64,000 bases of DNA from Naegleria lovaniensis (Eukaryota > Heterolobosea > Eutetramitea > Acrasida > Naegleriidae): the NCBI RefSeq assembly GCF_003324165.1, contig NW_025407853.1, positions 310,001 to 374,000 on the forward strand, written 5' to 3'. The first letter of the stretch is position 1; the number at the start of each line of letters is the position of its first letter. The notes beneath the pieces are model-generated. The model saw nothing but the letters and a program-made list of their open reading frames with translations, was not told where the DNA came from and searched no databases. Positions 54,001 through 62,928 of the stretch are shown in pieces. A program made the translations under genes and the position numbers.

Positions 54001-57000
54001 TTGCTTGTATGCCTGTAGCGTGTCGTCAATAATAGAAAGTGACTCTTTGGTTTCAATAAATTGTTTTCTTTGCAGTAGTCCTCTACATAAAGCTTGCAAC
54101 AAAATAATGCTGTTATGTATGTGCTCATTGTTCGTTCTAACAATTTTCGCACGCGAAGCTGCTTGTACAAGGCAAACAGTTTTGTCAACAAATATCCGAA
54201 AAGCTTTTCGCTGTTCAAATCCTCTTATTGATGCTTGCACACAGAGAATTTCGTGATGGTAATGTCTAAGAGTATTGACTTGCTTCTTCTTTCTAGCAGC
54301 AGATTGAATGGTAAGCACACTGTTCATTTGTTGTTTGTATTGTGTTCTTGCATTGAAACCGCGAATAACTTGTTGGATATTCTTGGTGCTGGAATTTTTT
54401 TCTTTGATTTCCTTTCTTGTGATTTTGCCTAAAATTACGGCTTGCAATGTCGGGATCTTGTTCTGGCAGTTATTAAGCCGTTGTTTTGCAATAAAGCTTC
54501 GAGTAAGTGCTTGCAGAATCAATATTCTTCTTTTTTCTAAAGAAAAATTGGATACGATTCGTTCATGTTGGTACACTTGCTGTATCTTGTGAATGGCAGT
54601 CCATGATCTGTCATAATGTTTTCGAGTGGAAAACCCACGCAACACAGCCATTATTAAAAAGGAACTTTGTTTAGCTTCGTTCATTCTCTTCTTGCTCAAA
54701 TGGGATAAGACAATGGCTCCAACGACATGTATTTGCTGGAATCTGTGCAAGCAATCGAGCTTCTGAATATAGGATCTTGACTTTGCTTGCATGATCAGGA
54801 TTTGATTCAACGAAACATGATGCAGTCTTCTACTTTGGTGTCCTTGAGCCATTGAGGAAAGGAATGACGCTGTCTTCACCAATGTTGTATGATGTTGCCC
54901 TGTTAAGTAAGATTTGGCAACAATTTGAATAGTTTGCAAAAAATTCAACTGCGTATGCATTGACTTGGCGGTCAAATGTCTTCTAATCACTGCCTGTAGA
55001 ATGCGTAATTGTTGTTGTTTTGATTCATGTTCTGCACGAACCAACTTTGACTTCATGTTTGATTGCAAAGCCTTTACAGAATTAACGTCCTGATGTACAC
55101 GATCTCTGTGACATGAGCCTTTGAGGGATGCCTGTAATAGAAGCACGGAGTTAGTGATGTGTTGAAATTTGGTGTATGAACGAGAGCCAATTAAAAAACT
55201 TTGAATCGACACTGCTGAACCAACCATGTCCATATGCTTATTGTGGAAAGTAGTTCCTCTAACTTTGGCCTGAAGTGTATGGATAGAATTTACATTCTTA
55301 AAGTATTGGTTTCGAGCAATAACTCCTCTAGAAAGACAGGTAATTGCTGTAGATTGTTGTTGACAGCTCACAAATGTTCTTTTGATCATAAATCTTCTAA
55401 CAGCGGCTTGAAACAGTTCTAATCGTTGGATACTTTCTCGTTTTTCACGCTGTATGAAATATTGTTTTGCTACAAGCTGCAGTTTCACAATGCATGAGTT
55501 ATGCATTTCCAGTTCAGTGGTAGCAAGTCTACTTTTAAATTTTGCCTGAAGAATCAACACACTGTTTTTTTCTGCAGAATAATCCCTCCTTTGGAAAAGG
55601 CCTCTCAGAGCAGTCTGCAACTGTGATGCCACTTGTTTAGTGAGAGTAAAGTTTCTTTCGGAAAGAGCTTTCCTGGAAACAGCCTGCAGGCTCAAGCTGT
55701 GGCTTCTTTCAACAGAGAGAACATTTCTATGAATAGCGCCTTTGAAAAATGCAATAATGACATTACTCTGTTCAAGCAAACCAGATATGCCCCTTCGTTG
55801 GTTTTGAGCTCGTATTACGGCTTGAATTGTTACAATTGGCCCAGTAATATTGTGCCTCATTGAATTGGACTGTTCTCTGCGCATTACTCCTCGTGCAACA
55901 GCTTGAATTTTCTGAATTTTCTTAAAATTCGAGCAACAATTGCCAGTAGCAATGCTTTTTAGAGCCATGCATTGGATTGTTTTAACATTGTTCAAGTTCC
56001 TCCTGAAGATTGAGGTGGTATATTTTGCATTGATAAGTGCCTGGATTTTTCGGATTTTCTCGAGCTGAGCGAAAACTTCTTGTCTTCTGGAGTTTCCTCT
56101 CAAAAGTGACTGTAATATCGTAATTTGATAAATCATATTTTCAGTACTGCTTCTAATTAGTATTTTTCTTGAATTTGACTGTAAATAAATAACCAATTGT
56201 TTGGATAAATAGAGTTGCTGACGTTGGTTGGCCTGCCGTGTCAAACTTTGTAATGTAGTAATTCTACTCATATTCTCCTTTAGTGACGAAAACGTGAGAC
56301 GACCACGAATTCTGGCTTGCATTATGGAGATGGAAAATTTTTGTAGAGCTGCGTTCATTCTGCATTTTGCTCCATGCCCTATGGCTGAGAAATTAATAGA
56401 AAGAGAATATAATGAGCTCAGCCTTGTTCTTGTTTTGTGAGCCTCGTGTAAGGTACAAAGTGTTCTTGCTGCATTAGTCTTCATGACTTCAGTTGCGAAC
56501 AAAGAACACACTCGTATTAATTCAGTTTCGTCTATTATTCTTGTGTCTTCCATTATTTCATCTTCTTCACCAAAGTATGGTCTCATTCGAGGTATTTCAC
56601 AAGTTTCTGGATAGCAGTCATAGTTAAACCTAATAACTGCCTCCATAAACTCAACAACATACATTGGAATGCATTTAAATTGCAAAGGAAAAAATCGAAT
56701 TTGGTCAATATAGTGAAATAATTGGATTTGTATCCATATTAGGACCAATGGAGTAACCGAGCTATTCTCAGCTGCGTTAGCAGTTTTTCTCAAATCTATT
56801 GAGCTTGAATAAAAATGCTCATTCATTTTGGTTAAGGCTGATTTAAGTCGATCTGAATCATAGTGGTGTAGTAGTGTCTCTTTAAATAATGAAGATAGTG
56901 GATGATCATCCGAGATATGCATTAACGACTTGTACTTTTCTGCAAATTTCTCCGCTTCGTCAACACTGATTTTTTCAGTAATGAATTCAATGATTCCTCG

Positions 57001-57816
57001 TACTGCTTCTCCCCTAGCATCCAAACGTTCAATTTCTCTCCTCAAAATTTTTGGTGTAAGATTTGAAACAGACAAGCCAAATTCAATTTCTTTTTCGGCC
57101 GTGACTAGCATGGCTTCAGAATCGGACGAGTCTTCTCTAGCAGCTCTTGTTAATTTTGGTTCTTCATAAGAGCACATTTGTGACATTTCATCGACCGACG
57201 AAACTTTTGCCATGTCTTGACTTGAGTTGGGAGTAGCAGGCGTTTTCTCCTTTCGTTTTGTGAAAATATTCAAAAAGCCTTTAAGACGCGATTTTTTCTT
57301 CTCTAAAACTTCTGAGCTAGCAATTACAACTTGGGAATTGCTTGTTAAATCTGGTGTATCAGCCGAAGAAGATATTTCTAATTTCGTAGGACGGCCTATC
57401 ATAGGAACAGAAGCATTCGAGTAAACACTGTGACATGTGGAGATGTTATCAAAAGTGTCTTCGCTTTCCTCAAATTTTGCCGATTTTCCAGATCTCCCTT
57501 CAATAATGCTGAGGCGAAAAGAACTGGAAACGTTCATGGCAGGCGTTCGTTTAAGAGGAATATTTTGAGATTTTTCAGATGACTTGGGAGATGATCGTTG
57601 TTTTTTTTCCGTGTCACCACCAATTGTCTGCATTGTGTACGTACTTGGATTTGAAATTAGAGAGTTAGTGTTCATCATTTGTGAGGTAATAGCCTCGTCA
57701 GGGCTAGTAGGTGTTTTAGAGCTGCTACTTTTTTTTCTTCTCAGTTTTGTGATCATGGTTGGAATTTTGTCAAACAAAGATTTTGTCCTACGCTTTTTTG
57801 GTTGTTGTTCCTCCAT
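51070..57816 (-). CDS. Giant IQ-motif-array protein, 2,248 residues
   Basis: One uninterrupted ATG-started exon. Residues 1-220 are Ser/Thr/Lys-rich and disordered. Residues about 240-480 form a helical, globular-looking domain I do not recognise. From about residue 490 to near the end there is a regular array of degenerate IQ-like units with period about 23 residues and consensus (I/L)QAxxRxxxxR, for example LQAKFKSRL, FQAAVRRFMIKR, IQAVIRAQNQRR and LQAVIRRHLTAK. About 70-75 units are implied by length over spacing. IQ motifs bind calmodulin or related EF-hand light chains and would make a long helical rod. The plan recalls ASPM/Asp spindle proteins, but I see no CH domain or motor. It may organise microtubules, centrioles or cortex; this is inference. 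Confidence 0.8.
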   Translation of the reverse strand: MEEQQPKKRRTKSLFDKIPTMITKLRRKKSSSSKTPTSPDEAITSQMMNTNSLISNPSTYTMQTIGGDTEKKQRSSPKSSEKSQNIPLKRTPAMNVSSSFRLSIIEGRSGKSAKFEESEDTFDNISTCHSVYSNASVPMIGRPTKLEISSSADTPDLTSNSQVVIASSEVLEKKKSRLKGFLNIFTKRKEKTPATPNSSQDMAKVSSVDEMSQMCSYEEPKLTRAAREDSSDSEAMLVTAEKEIEFGLSVSNLTPKILRREIERLDARGEAVRGIIEFITEKISVDEAEKFAEKYKSLMHISDDHPLSSLFKETLLHHYDSDRLKSALTKMNEHFYSSSIDLRKTANAAENSSVTPLVLIWIQIQLFHYIDQIRFFPLQFKCIPMYVVEFMEAVIRFNYDCYPETCEIPRMRPYFGEEDEIMEDTRIIDETELIRVCSLFATEVMKTNAARTLCTLHEAHKTRTRLSSLYSLSINFSAIGHGAKCRMNAALQKFSISIMQARIRGRLTFSSLKENMSRITTLQSLTRQANQRQQLYLSKQLVIYLQSNSRKILIRSSTENMIYQITILQSLLRGNSRRQEVFAQLEKIRKIQALINAKYTTSIFRRNLNNVKTIQCMALKSIATGNCCSNFKKIQKIQAVARGVMRREQSNSMRHNITGPIVTIQAVIRAQNQRRGISGLLEQSNVIIAFFKGAIHRNVLSVERSHSLSLQAVSRKALSERNFTLTKQVASQLQTALRGLFQRRDYSAEKNSVLILQAKFKSRLATTELEMHNSCIVKLQLVAKQYFIQREKRESIQRLELFQAAVRRFMIKRTFVSCQQQSTAITCLSRGVIARNQYFKNVNSIHTLQAKVRGTTFHNKHMDMVGSAVSIQSFLIGSRSYTKFQHITNSVLLLQASLKGSCHRDRVHQDVNSVKALQSNMKSKLVRAEHESKQQQLRILQAVIRRHLTAKSMHTQLNFLQTIQIVAKSYLTGQHHTTLVKTASFLSSMAQGHQSRRLHHVSLNQILIMQAKSRSYIQKLDCLHRFQQIHVVGAIVLSHLSKKRMNEAKQSSFLIMAVLRGFSTRKHYDRSWTAIHKIQQVYQHERIVSNFSLEKRRILILQALTRSFIAKQRLNNCQNKIPTLQAVILGKITRKEIKEKNSSTKNIQQVIRGFNARTQYKQQMNSVLTIQSAARKKKQVNTLRHYHHEILCVQASIRGFEQRKAFRIFVDKTVCLVQAASRAKIVRTNNEHIHNSIILLQALCRGLLQRKQFIETKESLSIIDDTLQAYKQRTGYLKYLSAIHILQASARSALDKKNIFNSIPQLIYLQAFLKGSTHRKNHFIDLERLTQLQNFIRITNAQKLKTVEVDTITQVQAFVRRRREQMYLSHFKNSIIHVQALIRIVCRKNFLLLRDNTQTIQAYAKSSLVQHSFNSLCSSIVAIKGFLGSALQRKVFKSQLQRIWTLQALFLSSIERKRFHDDQSNVIVIQSTITGHMERQQIESRLQLANLLSAMARSIPYTRNFEQTKRVTIQMQAFARSRLSKPALKSLKHITLLQAISRRYLENKKQDKYAVMKALTDGSIVRNNLKKDLCRIEQIQALVKGNLELSFMKKSMQAVRTLTALSVAIVERTRFVQVTDQITKLHTAARATLCTHQFKKDLERVQTLQAVIRRSQCARKYQTQLGLLEKLHSWSQQKVAWARKEKDLNSIAFIQAMTRKHYAISQKAVNLNAIVNIQAVAQRLTVQKSLKDHVTSITSGQAMFRSAHIRLESNKVKHSMTVVQASMSGYAARRNFLMNKCGLLVQALVKGNTERKVFAVQMQAIIFIQSRIAGHRLRTNMKLQLCSNEQLQSLVRRYQCCKEFHVERNRAQLLSALLKAAVERTHMTSVLDKLAVIQAFLRRRLTMIQSHSLMRQVSEIEAIYHGHLDRKKYENMKGHVITVQSMMRALIASKEKGNQLQMLTKLQCLSRLYLCRKNLVKTKVTISIMKRTEVSWIVQASMRGFIARKEFRTLLSKKTTLVECMNALMKRKSIQCKFESMKNSCSKLQAKVRQLHAVKNCQAQVLSIQLIQALATKSSTCKKHMEYMDHLTLIQAAMISCHERKHNFALLQQATLMMESVVKGNLVRQNLHKLQDHVLIIQSRDRKLNCKRHFIAETNRIHVLQAIARSFIARNQHAIAVGQTRTVITLQALLRGIQQRNQEMRYVKECPSKLLLVQAVARNILARHQLTQLKIQLKEKFSLVKQFKMDERKPGLALLSSISLLNKK
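51130..56370 (-). repeat. Protein-level tandem array of IQ-like units (about 69 bp each)
   Basis: The coding repeats have a 23-codon rhythm visible as recurring reverse-strand codons for Leu/Ile-Gln-Ala. Units are diverged at the nucleotide level, with no obvious identical neighbours, so the array is old rather than recently expanded. Confidence 0.7.
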
Positions 57817-57827
57817 CTTTCCTAAAT

Positions 57828-59285
57828 TTAGTTTTGGTACGTAATTTTGGGATTGTGATTTGTTGAAATTTCAGAAATATTCATATCTTCTAAATCTGAA
57901 TCGTTTTCTTCACCGTGTATATCGTTTTCTGTCACATCGTCAAAAGAAATAGGATATGATCTTTGGTTATGATTTCCATTATTAGAGGTTGTTGGAGTTG
58001 TTGAGGCAGCTCCGTTTGTTGGTCTTGTGAAATTTGTTCGTGGAGATAAACTTCCTCTTGGTGAATAAGGAATTCCATTGACTCCTCTAGGTGACAACAT
58101 ATTTACTCCTCTTGGAGTGAGTAATGCTGTTGAGTGTGATCGATTGGTACGACCACCACTTTTTGAAGAAGATGTAGAGCCGAGTGAGCTCTTGTTTGAA
58201 TTTGCTTTTCGAGAGAGTTTAGCATTTCTTTCGTCATTGTGATGTGGTGAAATAGGTGTTGATTTGGAAATGATAATGGCTACAGGCTCCTGTTGTAGAT
58301 TGTTGGAAGTCTGTTTAAATAATGACGTATTTGTCCATAGTTGTGGTGAATACGACGGAGAAGAGTTTTTTGGTGATGCATCCAATTGAAAATTGTTGTT
58401 CCCGTTCCTATTCATGTAAATAATTCTTGATAATCCATCTTTTGAAGTTTCGTCGGAAGTGATGGTATTGTTATTGCTCATCATCATGACATTGGATACT
58501 GAAACACTGTAATTACTGGCTGTAATTGCTGCAGACTCAATGGGGTTCAAATGGGCTTGTTTTGGACTTGTGCCTACCCATGATGAATACCTTGGTTCGT
58601 TGTGGTGATGGCGAGGACTGGCATTACTGCTGAGAGAGGTAGGTCGAGGAGGAAGATTGAGAAGTGGGATGTTTCTCTTTGTGGAAAACTGTTGTTTTGG
58701 AGTGTTGTTCGGAGAAGAGGAGGAGAGAGCAGCGTTGATTTGGTGCTCTGTAGTTCTTTGTACATTCGGAGAGGATGATGAAAAACTAGTTGCAAGGACA
58801 GAGGAGGCTGATAGTACATTTGGAGAGTTGGGGTCATCATTGCGAGTTGTAGATGTGGGAATGGAAATTGGAGTGGAAGATGTTGGAAAAGGAGACGAAG
58901 AAGGGTTCCCATATAGTTGGTTGTTGTTGTTGTTTGGTGATATTGGCATAATGGGAGAGGAAGAAGAATCGCTCAACGATGGTTGTTTGAGATGCCTACT
59001 ACTGCTCGTTCGTCGATTTAGTCCCAGCGTTTGGCTTCGCTTTCGGATGTTGTTGATAGAAGCAGTGCTATCAGTGAAACAAGCAACATCATCATCCTGC
59101 TCATGGTTATCATTGTACGGATGAGCATTGCTTTGTGTTGATGAACCCATCAAACCTATTTCTTCATGATCCGGTGGTGCATCGTTGATGAATTGATGTT
59201 GCTGAAATAGAGGCGTGGACTGTACATGACGTAAAAGCGAAGGAGCTGAGGAATTGATTTTTTCGGGATTGATATTGTTTCCCAT
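57828..59285 (-). CDS. Ser/Asn/Pro-rich disordered protein with possible N-myristoylation site
   Basis: A 485-residue protein starting MGNNINPE. Gly2 with small and polar following residues fits N-myristoylation, though position 6 is Asn rather than Ser/Thr. The rest is low-complexity with many SP/TP sites and a repeated block LTPRGVN, LSPRGVN, YSPRGSLSPR around residues 385-420. The C-terminus is acidic. No folded domain is seen. The stop is only 11 bp before the start of the giant IQ gene on the same strand. The frames differ, and no donor/acceptor pair I tried joins them in frame. Confidence 0.65.
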   Translation of the reverse strand: MGNNINPEKINSSAPSLLRHVQSTPLFQQHQFINDAPPDHEEIGLMGSSTQSNAHPYNDNHEQDDDVACFTDSTASINNIRKRSQTLGLNRRTSSSRHLKQPSLSDSSSSPIMPISPNNNNNQLYGNPSSSPFPTSSTPISIPTSTTRNDDPNSPNVLSASSVLATSFSSSSPNVQRTTEHQINAALSSSSPNNTPKQQFSTKRNIPLLNLPPRPTSLSSNASPRHHHNEPRYSSWVGTSPKQAHLNPIESAAITASNYSVSVSNVMMMSNNNTITSDETSKDGLSRIIYMNRNGNNNFQLDASPKNSSPSYSPQLWTNTSLFKQTSNNLQQEPVAIIISKSTPISPHHNDERNAKLSRKANSNKSSLGSTSSSKSGGRTNRSHSTALLTPRGVNMLSPRGVNGIPYSPRGSLSPRTNFTRPTNGAASTTPTTSNNGNHNQRSYPISFDDVTENDIHGEENDSDLEDMNISEISTNHNPKITYQN

Positions 59286-59548
59286 GTGTTTCTTTCTATC
59301 AATTGATGTTTTGTTTCAATGGCTGCATATTAGTGTAGTGTAGTTTGGAAAGAATGTATAAACCTTTTGTGTTTATACGATTGCCGACGTGTTGTTTTGA
59401 GACCAATTTGGACTATTTTTTATCTTTCTTAAATTTGGCATTTGACGAGCACTTTTGACATCAACTCATCTTCTGTAGTGATGCAAATGGTTCATCGGTA
59501 GTCTTGAATATGTTCAATCCAGCGTTTTGATTGGTGGTACTATCATGT

Positions 59549-60483
59549 TTACAAGAATACTAGACTAAGGGTCGATTGAGACGGGAACACCATTCCAATG
59601 CTCTGTGATTCATCAAGAATTTTCTGTTGATTCCTCAAAAGTACAAGCTGTCTTTGCTCATTCACCTCTGACATGTTTACCCTCATTCGTTTTTCCACAA
59701 ATTTTTTAAACTCGGCCACTGTGGACTCAAAAGTGATGGCTTCACTGTCGACAATGATTGTTCTACCTCCTTCCATCATGAGCTTGACAAAGTATTGAGG
59801 CTTTTTCGTGAGCAGGAAAACATTGAACGATGTTTCAGATGGATCATACCAGCACGTGGTATCTTTTAGTTCCTTTCCGTTTCTAATCAACATGACATCT
59901 TCAACAAACTTTAAAGGAAAATTAGACTTGCAAAATAACCCTTCCATATACTCGTGGTTATTCAACAGTTGTTTTTTCAAATCAGAAATTGTGCAATCAC
60001 TGACACAAAGAGGTACCTTAATACTCTTGTTGTTTGCTATATTTGTGATGGTGATCATTGGAGGTGATACATTTTCAAGTGTTGTTGTTGTAACAGTTGC
60101 ATTGCTGTTCTCACTAGAAACAAGTGATGAGAGATGGAGCATTTTCAAACGAACATTTGAAAAGTCTTCACCACATGAAAGAAACAAGACATCATCATCC
60201 TAACCTCCTCAAATTTGGTGAATTCTGTTCCGTACTTTGAAAATATTCGTAAATTAGAAAGTGTTGCTTGTTCCGTGAATTCAAGATGATTCGACCATGT
60301 TGGACAAAGCAACGTTAAAATACTTTTCTTGAGTTTTACAAAATTATCGGGATCATCGCTTGAAAAATCAAACATGATCATCTTTCCTTTAATACGTTCC
60401 CAATCTCCGTTCAAAAAACAGTGCAGTCTGAAACAAGACTTCTGTTGTTGCTTGCTTTCTGTTGTCGCTCTTGTCGCGTGCAT
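59549..60483 (-). CDS. Tandem ubiquitin-like domain protein
   Basis: Two overlapping frames, about 60150-60483 (ATG at 60483; TTG three codons upstream) and 59549-about 60113, should be joined by a short intron. Candidates are GTTCGT with the acceptor TTTCTAG at 60114 (41 nt), or GTGAAG with GTGAG at 60110 (62 nt); the choice is unresolved. The N-terminal exon is Cys/Phe/Lys-containing and unrecognised. The second exon carries two ubiquitin-like folds: MITITNIANNKSIKVPLCVS with ISDLKKQLL, and YFVKLMMEGGRTIIVDSEAI with FKKFVEK and a closing STLSLVFL strand. The end lacks the Gly-Gly needed for conjugation, so it probably serves as an interaction module. Confidence 0.6.
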
Positions 60484-60768
60484 TTTTTTCAACTTTTTTT
60501 TTTAAAAATAGAAAAATTAGAAAGTTCACTCTCGTCGTTGAATTAAGGCAATCATGTTCCAGTTGAACTGTATTAAGGTCACAAACGCTTTGATGTTCAA
60601 AGTTTGAAAAAGCTCGATCATGAATCAAAGAAAAATCTTGTTGATCAATTTTCCAAGTGTTTGTTCCAGCCTGTGGTGCGCAGTCATTCACAAAGAACGC
60701 ACGCTCGCATTTCCAAAACTTCATAAAATACAACTTTTGAACATCCACAAAGTACAACATCAAAAAAA

Positions 60769-61703
60769 ATGTCATCCAAAGTCTTAATATTGGGCGCCAA
60801 TGGTTATATTGGTCTCGGAGTTGCAAAAGCCTTCAGTAGAAACGGATTCAAGGTGTACGGCTCTGTTCGTTCTGATAAACATGTCACAACTTTGCAACAG
60901 AATGAAATCATCCCAATTGTTGCTTCAACCTTTTCCGATCTCGTTCAAAATCATCAGCAATTACTTTTCGATGTGAGCGTCTTGATAGATACGATTGGTT
61001 TGACAGAACAAACGCAACAAATTTACGAGCAAGTACTGGAGATTGCCAAGGAAAGACACATTAAACATTATCCAAAGTTATTATACATTTTCACATCAGG
61101 AATCATGACTTTTGGGAACGCAAGTCAAACAAGTGTTGATGAAAACACTCGACCACAACCAACTCATGAATGGATTGAAAAGAGAAGATTGTTCGAATGG
61201 AGACTTCTCAATGAAGAGCAACAATCTCTAGATACAACTGTCATTAGACCTGGATTTGTGTATGGAAAGAATGGAGGTGCGATTTTGAAAGATTATTTCA
61301 CTTCACACAATAATCAAAAGGATGGAAAGCTAGTGTTAATTGGAAGCACAGAAAAGAGATGGTCCTGGGTTCATATTGATGATTTAGGAGAGGGATATGT
61401 ACGAGTTGCGAAGCTGCGAGATCAACTGTCACACGTGAGCTATTCAACTTGGCAGCTCCCAATGACAACCCAACCTACAAGGAGGTTCGTGTGAAAATGG
61501 CTAAAATCGCAGGCTGGAAAGGAGAAGATTCTGATATTGTCCTCGAGAATGTTCCACAACAGGATGCTGGTCTTGTAGTTTTTGAAAACACGGTCATTAT
61601 TGATCCAAGAAAAGCAGTGCAAGTATTGGGGTGGAAGCCAAAGCACTTGAGTTTTTTGGACAACTTGGAAGTCTATTATCATGCATGGAAGGCCATTCAA
61701 TAA
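60769..61703 (+). CDS. NAD-dependent epimerase/dehydratase-like protein with an apparent frameshift
   Basis: The N-terminal frame (ATG at 60769) runs in family-like sequence to about 61434: SKVLILGANGYIGLGVAKAF (GxxGxxG), IFTSGIMTFG, TTVIRPGFVYGKNGG and WSWVHIDDLGEGYV. It then leaves the family pattern and stops at 61494. The -1 frame picks up exactly there with ELFNLAAPNDNPTYKEV and ends at 61703 with VLGWKPKHLSFLDNLEVYYH, the typical end of extended SDR enzymes. Joined, it would be about 310 residues, a normal length. No intron fits, since coding continues without a gap. Causes could be a single-base deletion, an assembly error or a real frameshift. Confidence 0.7.
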
Positions 61704-62022
61704 ACGAATTAAACTGTTTGAAGATTTGGTCTCTTTATTAAGGGTCAGTATCAAGTCTCCATATCATCAATGTCAATTGCTTAAAATTGCGGTCGGTGGT
61801 GATATTTAGAATTACGACAATCTAAGATAAAGAAAATCAAAACAGAAGATCACCAAAACATGATTATGCGGTGGTTGTCCTTCCTTGTTGTTGAAATTCT
61901 AAACTTAAAATAGAGGATCACCAAAAATAGTGTTCAATTTCACACATACCTTTTCGCCGCGCGAGCCATCATTGAAACATTTCTTACGACAACAAAAACA
62001 TCCCAAAGCACTTGCCGTCAAA

Positions 62023-62817
62023 ATGATTAACCGTAACAAACTTGTCGCATCTCTTCGTTCTTGGACACAATATTCAAGATGTTTTTCTACCGTTCAAAGC
62101 AAGTTGAATGCAACGGAGCCTCCAAGAAATTATGACCCTCTTTACCCTCATGAGCCGATTGTCTCTACGTTGGGAGAGCCCTCCAAAGTTGATTTAAAGA
62201 ATGACGTCCCAAAAGGTCCAAACATTAAGGACCAAATGGATTCATCCTTCAACATGTCGTCACCAACAGGAGGAGGCATTAACAAACCTCAAGATAACAG
62301 AGATCCTGTTGAAACTTCCAATGCAAGAAGCACCTCGCGACCAACAACAACTTCACAAAGTAGATTTGATCCCAACAAGCAAGAGAGTGCCACTATTTCA
62401 ACCACAGGAAGAAAACAGTCCAATCTTACTGATGAAGAATACAAGAGTGGATTTTCCGAAGGTCTTAAAAACCAGTACGCTGATATTATGGGTAAAAACT
62501 TGGATCAAGACATTCCCATTGAGAAAAATCTTGACCAAAAGGTTGGTGAAATGGCGTCTCCTGATACGACTGCTTTCAGAACCATGAATGATGAAAGTAT
62601 GGATACCACCAAGAAGAGAAAAGAAGGAATGTCCACGAAACAGGAGGATGCCAACTACTACCAAGGATCCAAAGTGAATTTGGATGCAACCAGTTCCGAT
62701 TCAGCCAACAAAATGACCGATGAAGGTTATAAACAAGTCAAAACATCATCCCAGCAAGGCTCTCCAACCAAAGACATTAGAAGTGACAAGAGAACCGACA
62801 GAGCAGTTACCGATTAG
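62023..62817 (+). CDS. Mitochondrial LEA-like hydrophilic protein
   Basis: 264 residues from the ATG at 62023; the frame is open from 61930 only with a GTG. MINRNKLVASLRSWTQYSRC then FST is a good mitochondrial presequence (Arg-rich, amphipathic, no acids). The rest is extremely hydrophilic, rich in Lys, Asp, Ser, Thr and Gln, with loosely repeated segments (DEEYKSGFSEGLKNQYADI, TDEGYKQVKTSS). This resembles late-embryogenesis-abundant or other desiccation-type proteins, which would fit cyst formation. The family assignment is by composition only. Confidence 0.6.
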   Translation: MINRNKLVASLRSWTQYSRCFSTVQSKLNATEPPRNYDPLYPHEPIVSTLGEPSKVDLKNDVPKGPNIKDQMDSSFNMSSPTGGGINKPQDNRDPVETSNARSTSRPTTTSQSRFDPNKQESATISTTGRKQSNLTDEEYKSGFSEGLKNQYADIMGKNLDQDIPIEKNLDQKVGEMASPDTTAFRTMNDESMDTTKKRKEGMSTKQEDANYYQGSKVNLDATSSDSANKMTDEGYKQVKTSSQQGSPTKDIRSDKRTDRAVTD

Positions 62818-62928
62818 AATTTTTGTTTTAGAACTGCATGTGCTGCATTAAAAACTTCATGTTAGAACTATTCAAGTGTCAAACTTTGGTGGGGTGTCGC
62901 ACTTGTTCGAATTTTGTTTACAAAACAA

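Noticed and set aside
51070-57816. Plus-strand open frames of 60-94 codons opposite the IQ array
   Set aside because: They are shadows of the repeated minus-strand codons and have no independent support.
61434-61500. Intron explanation for the epimerase frame change
   Set aside because: Conserved coding sequence is continuous on both sides, leaving no room for an intron. GTGAGC is present but removing anything after it destroys ELFNLAAPN.
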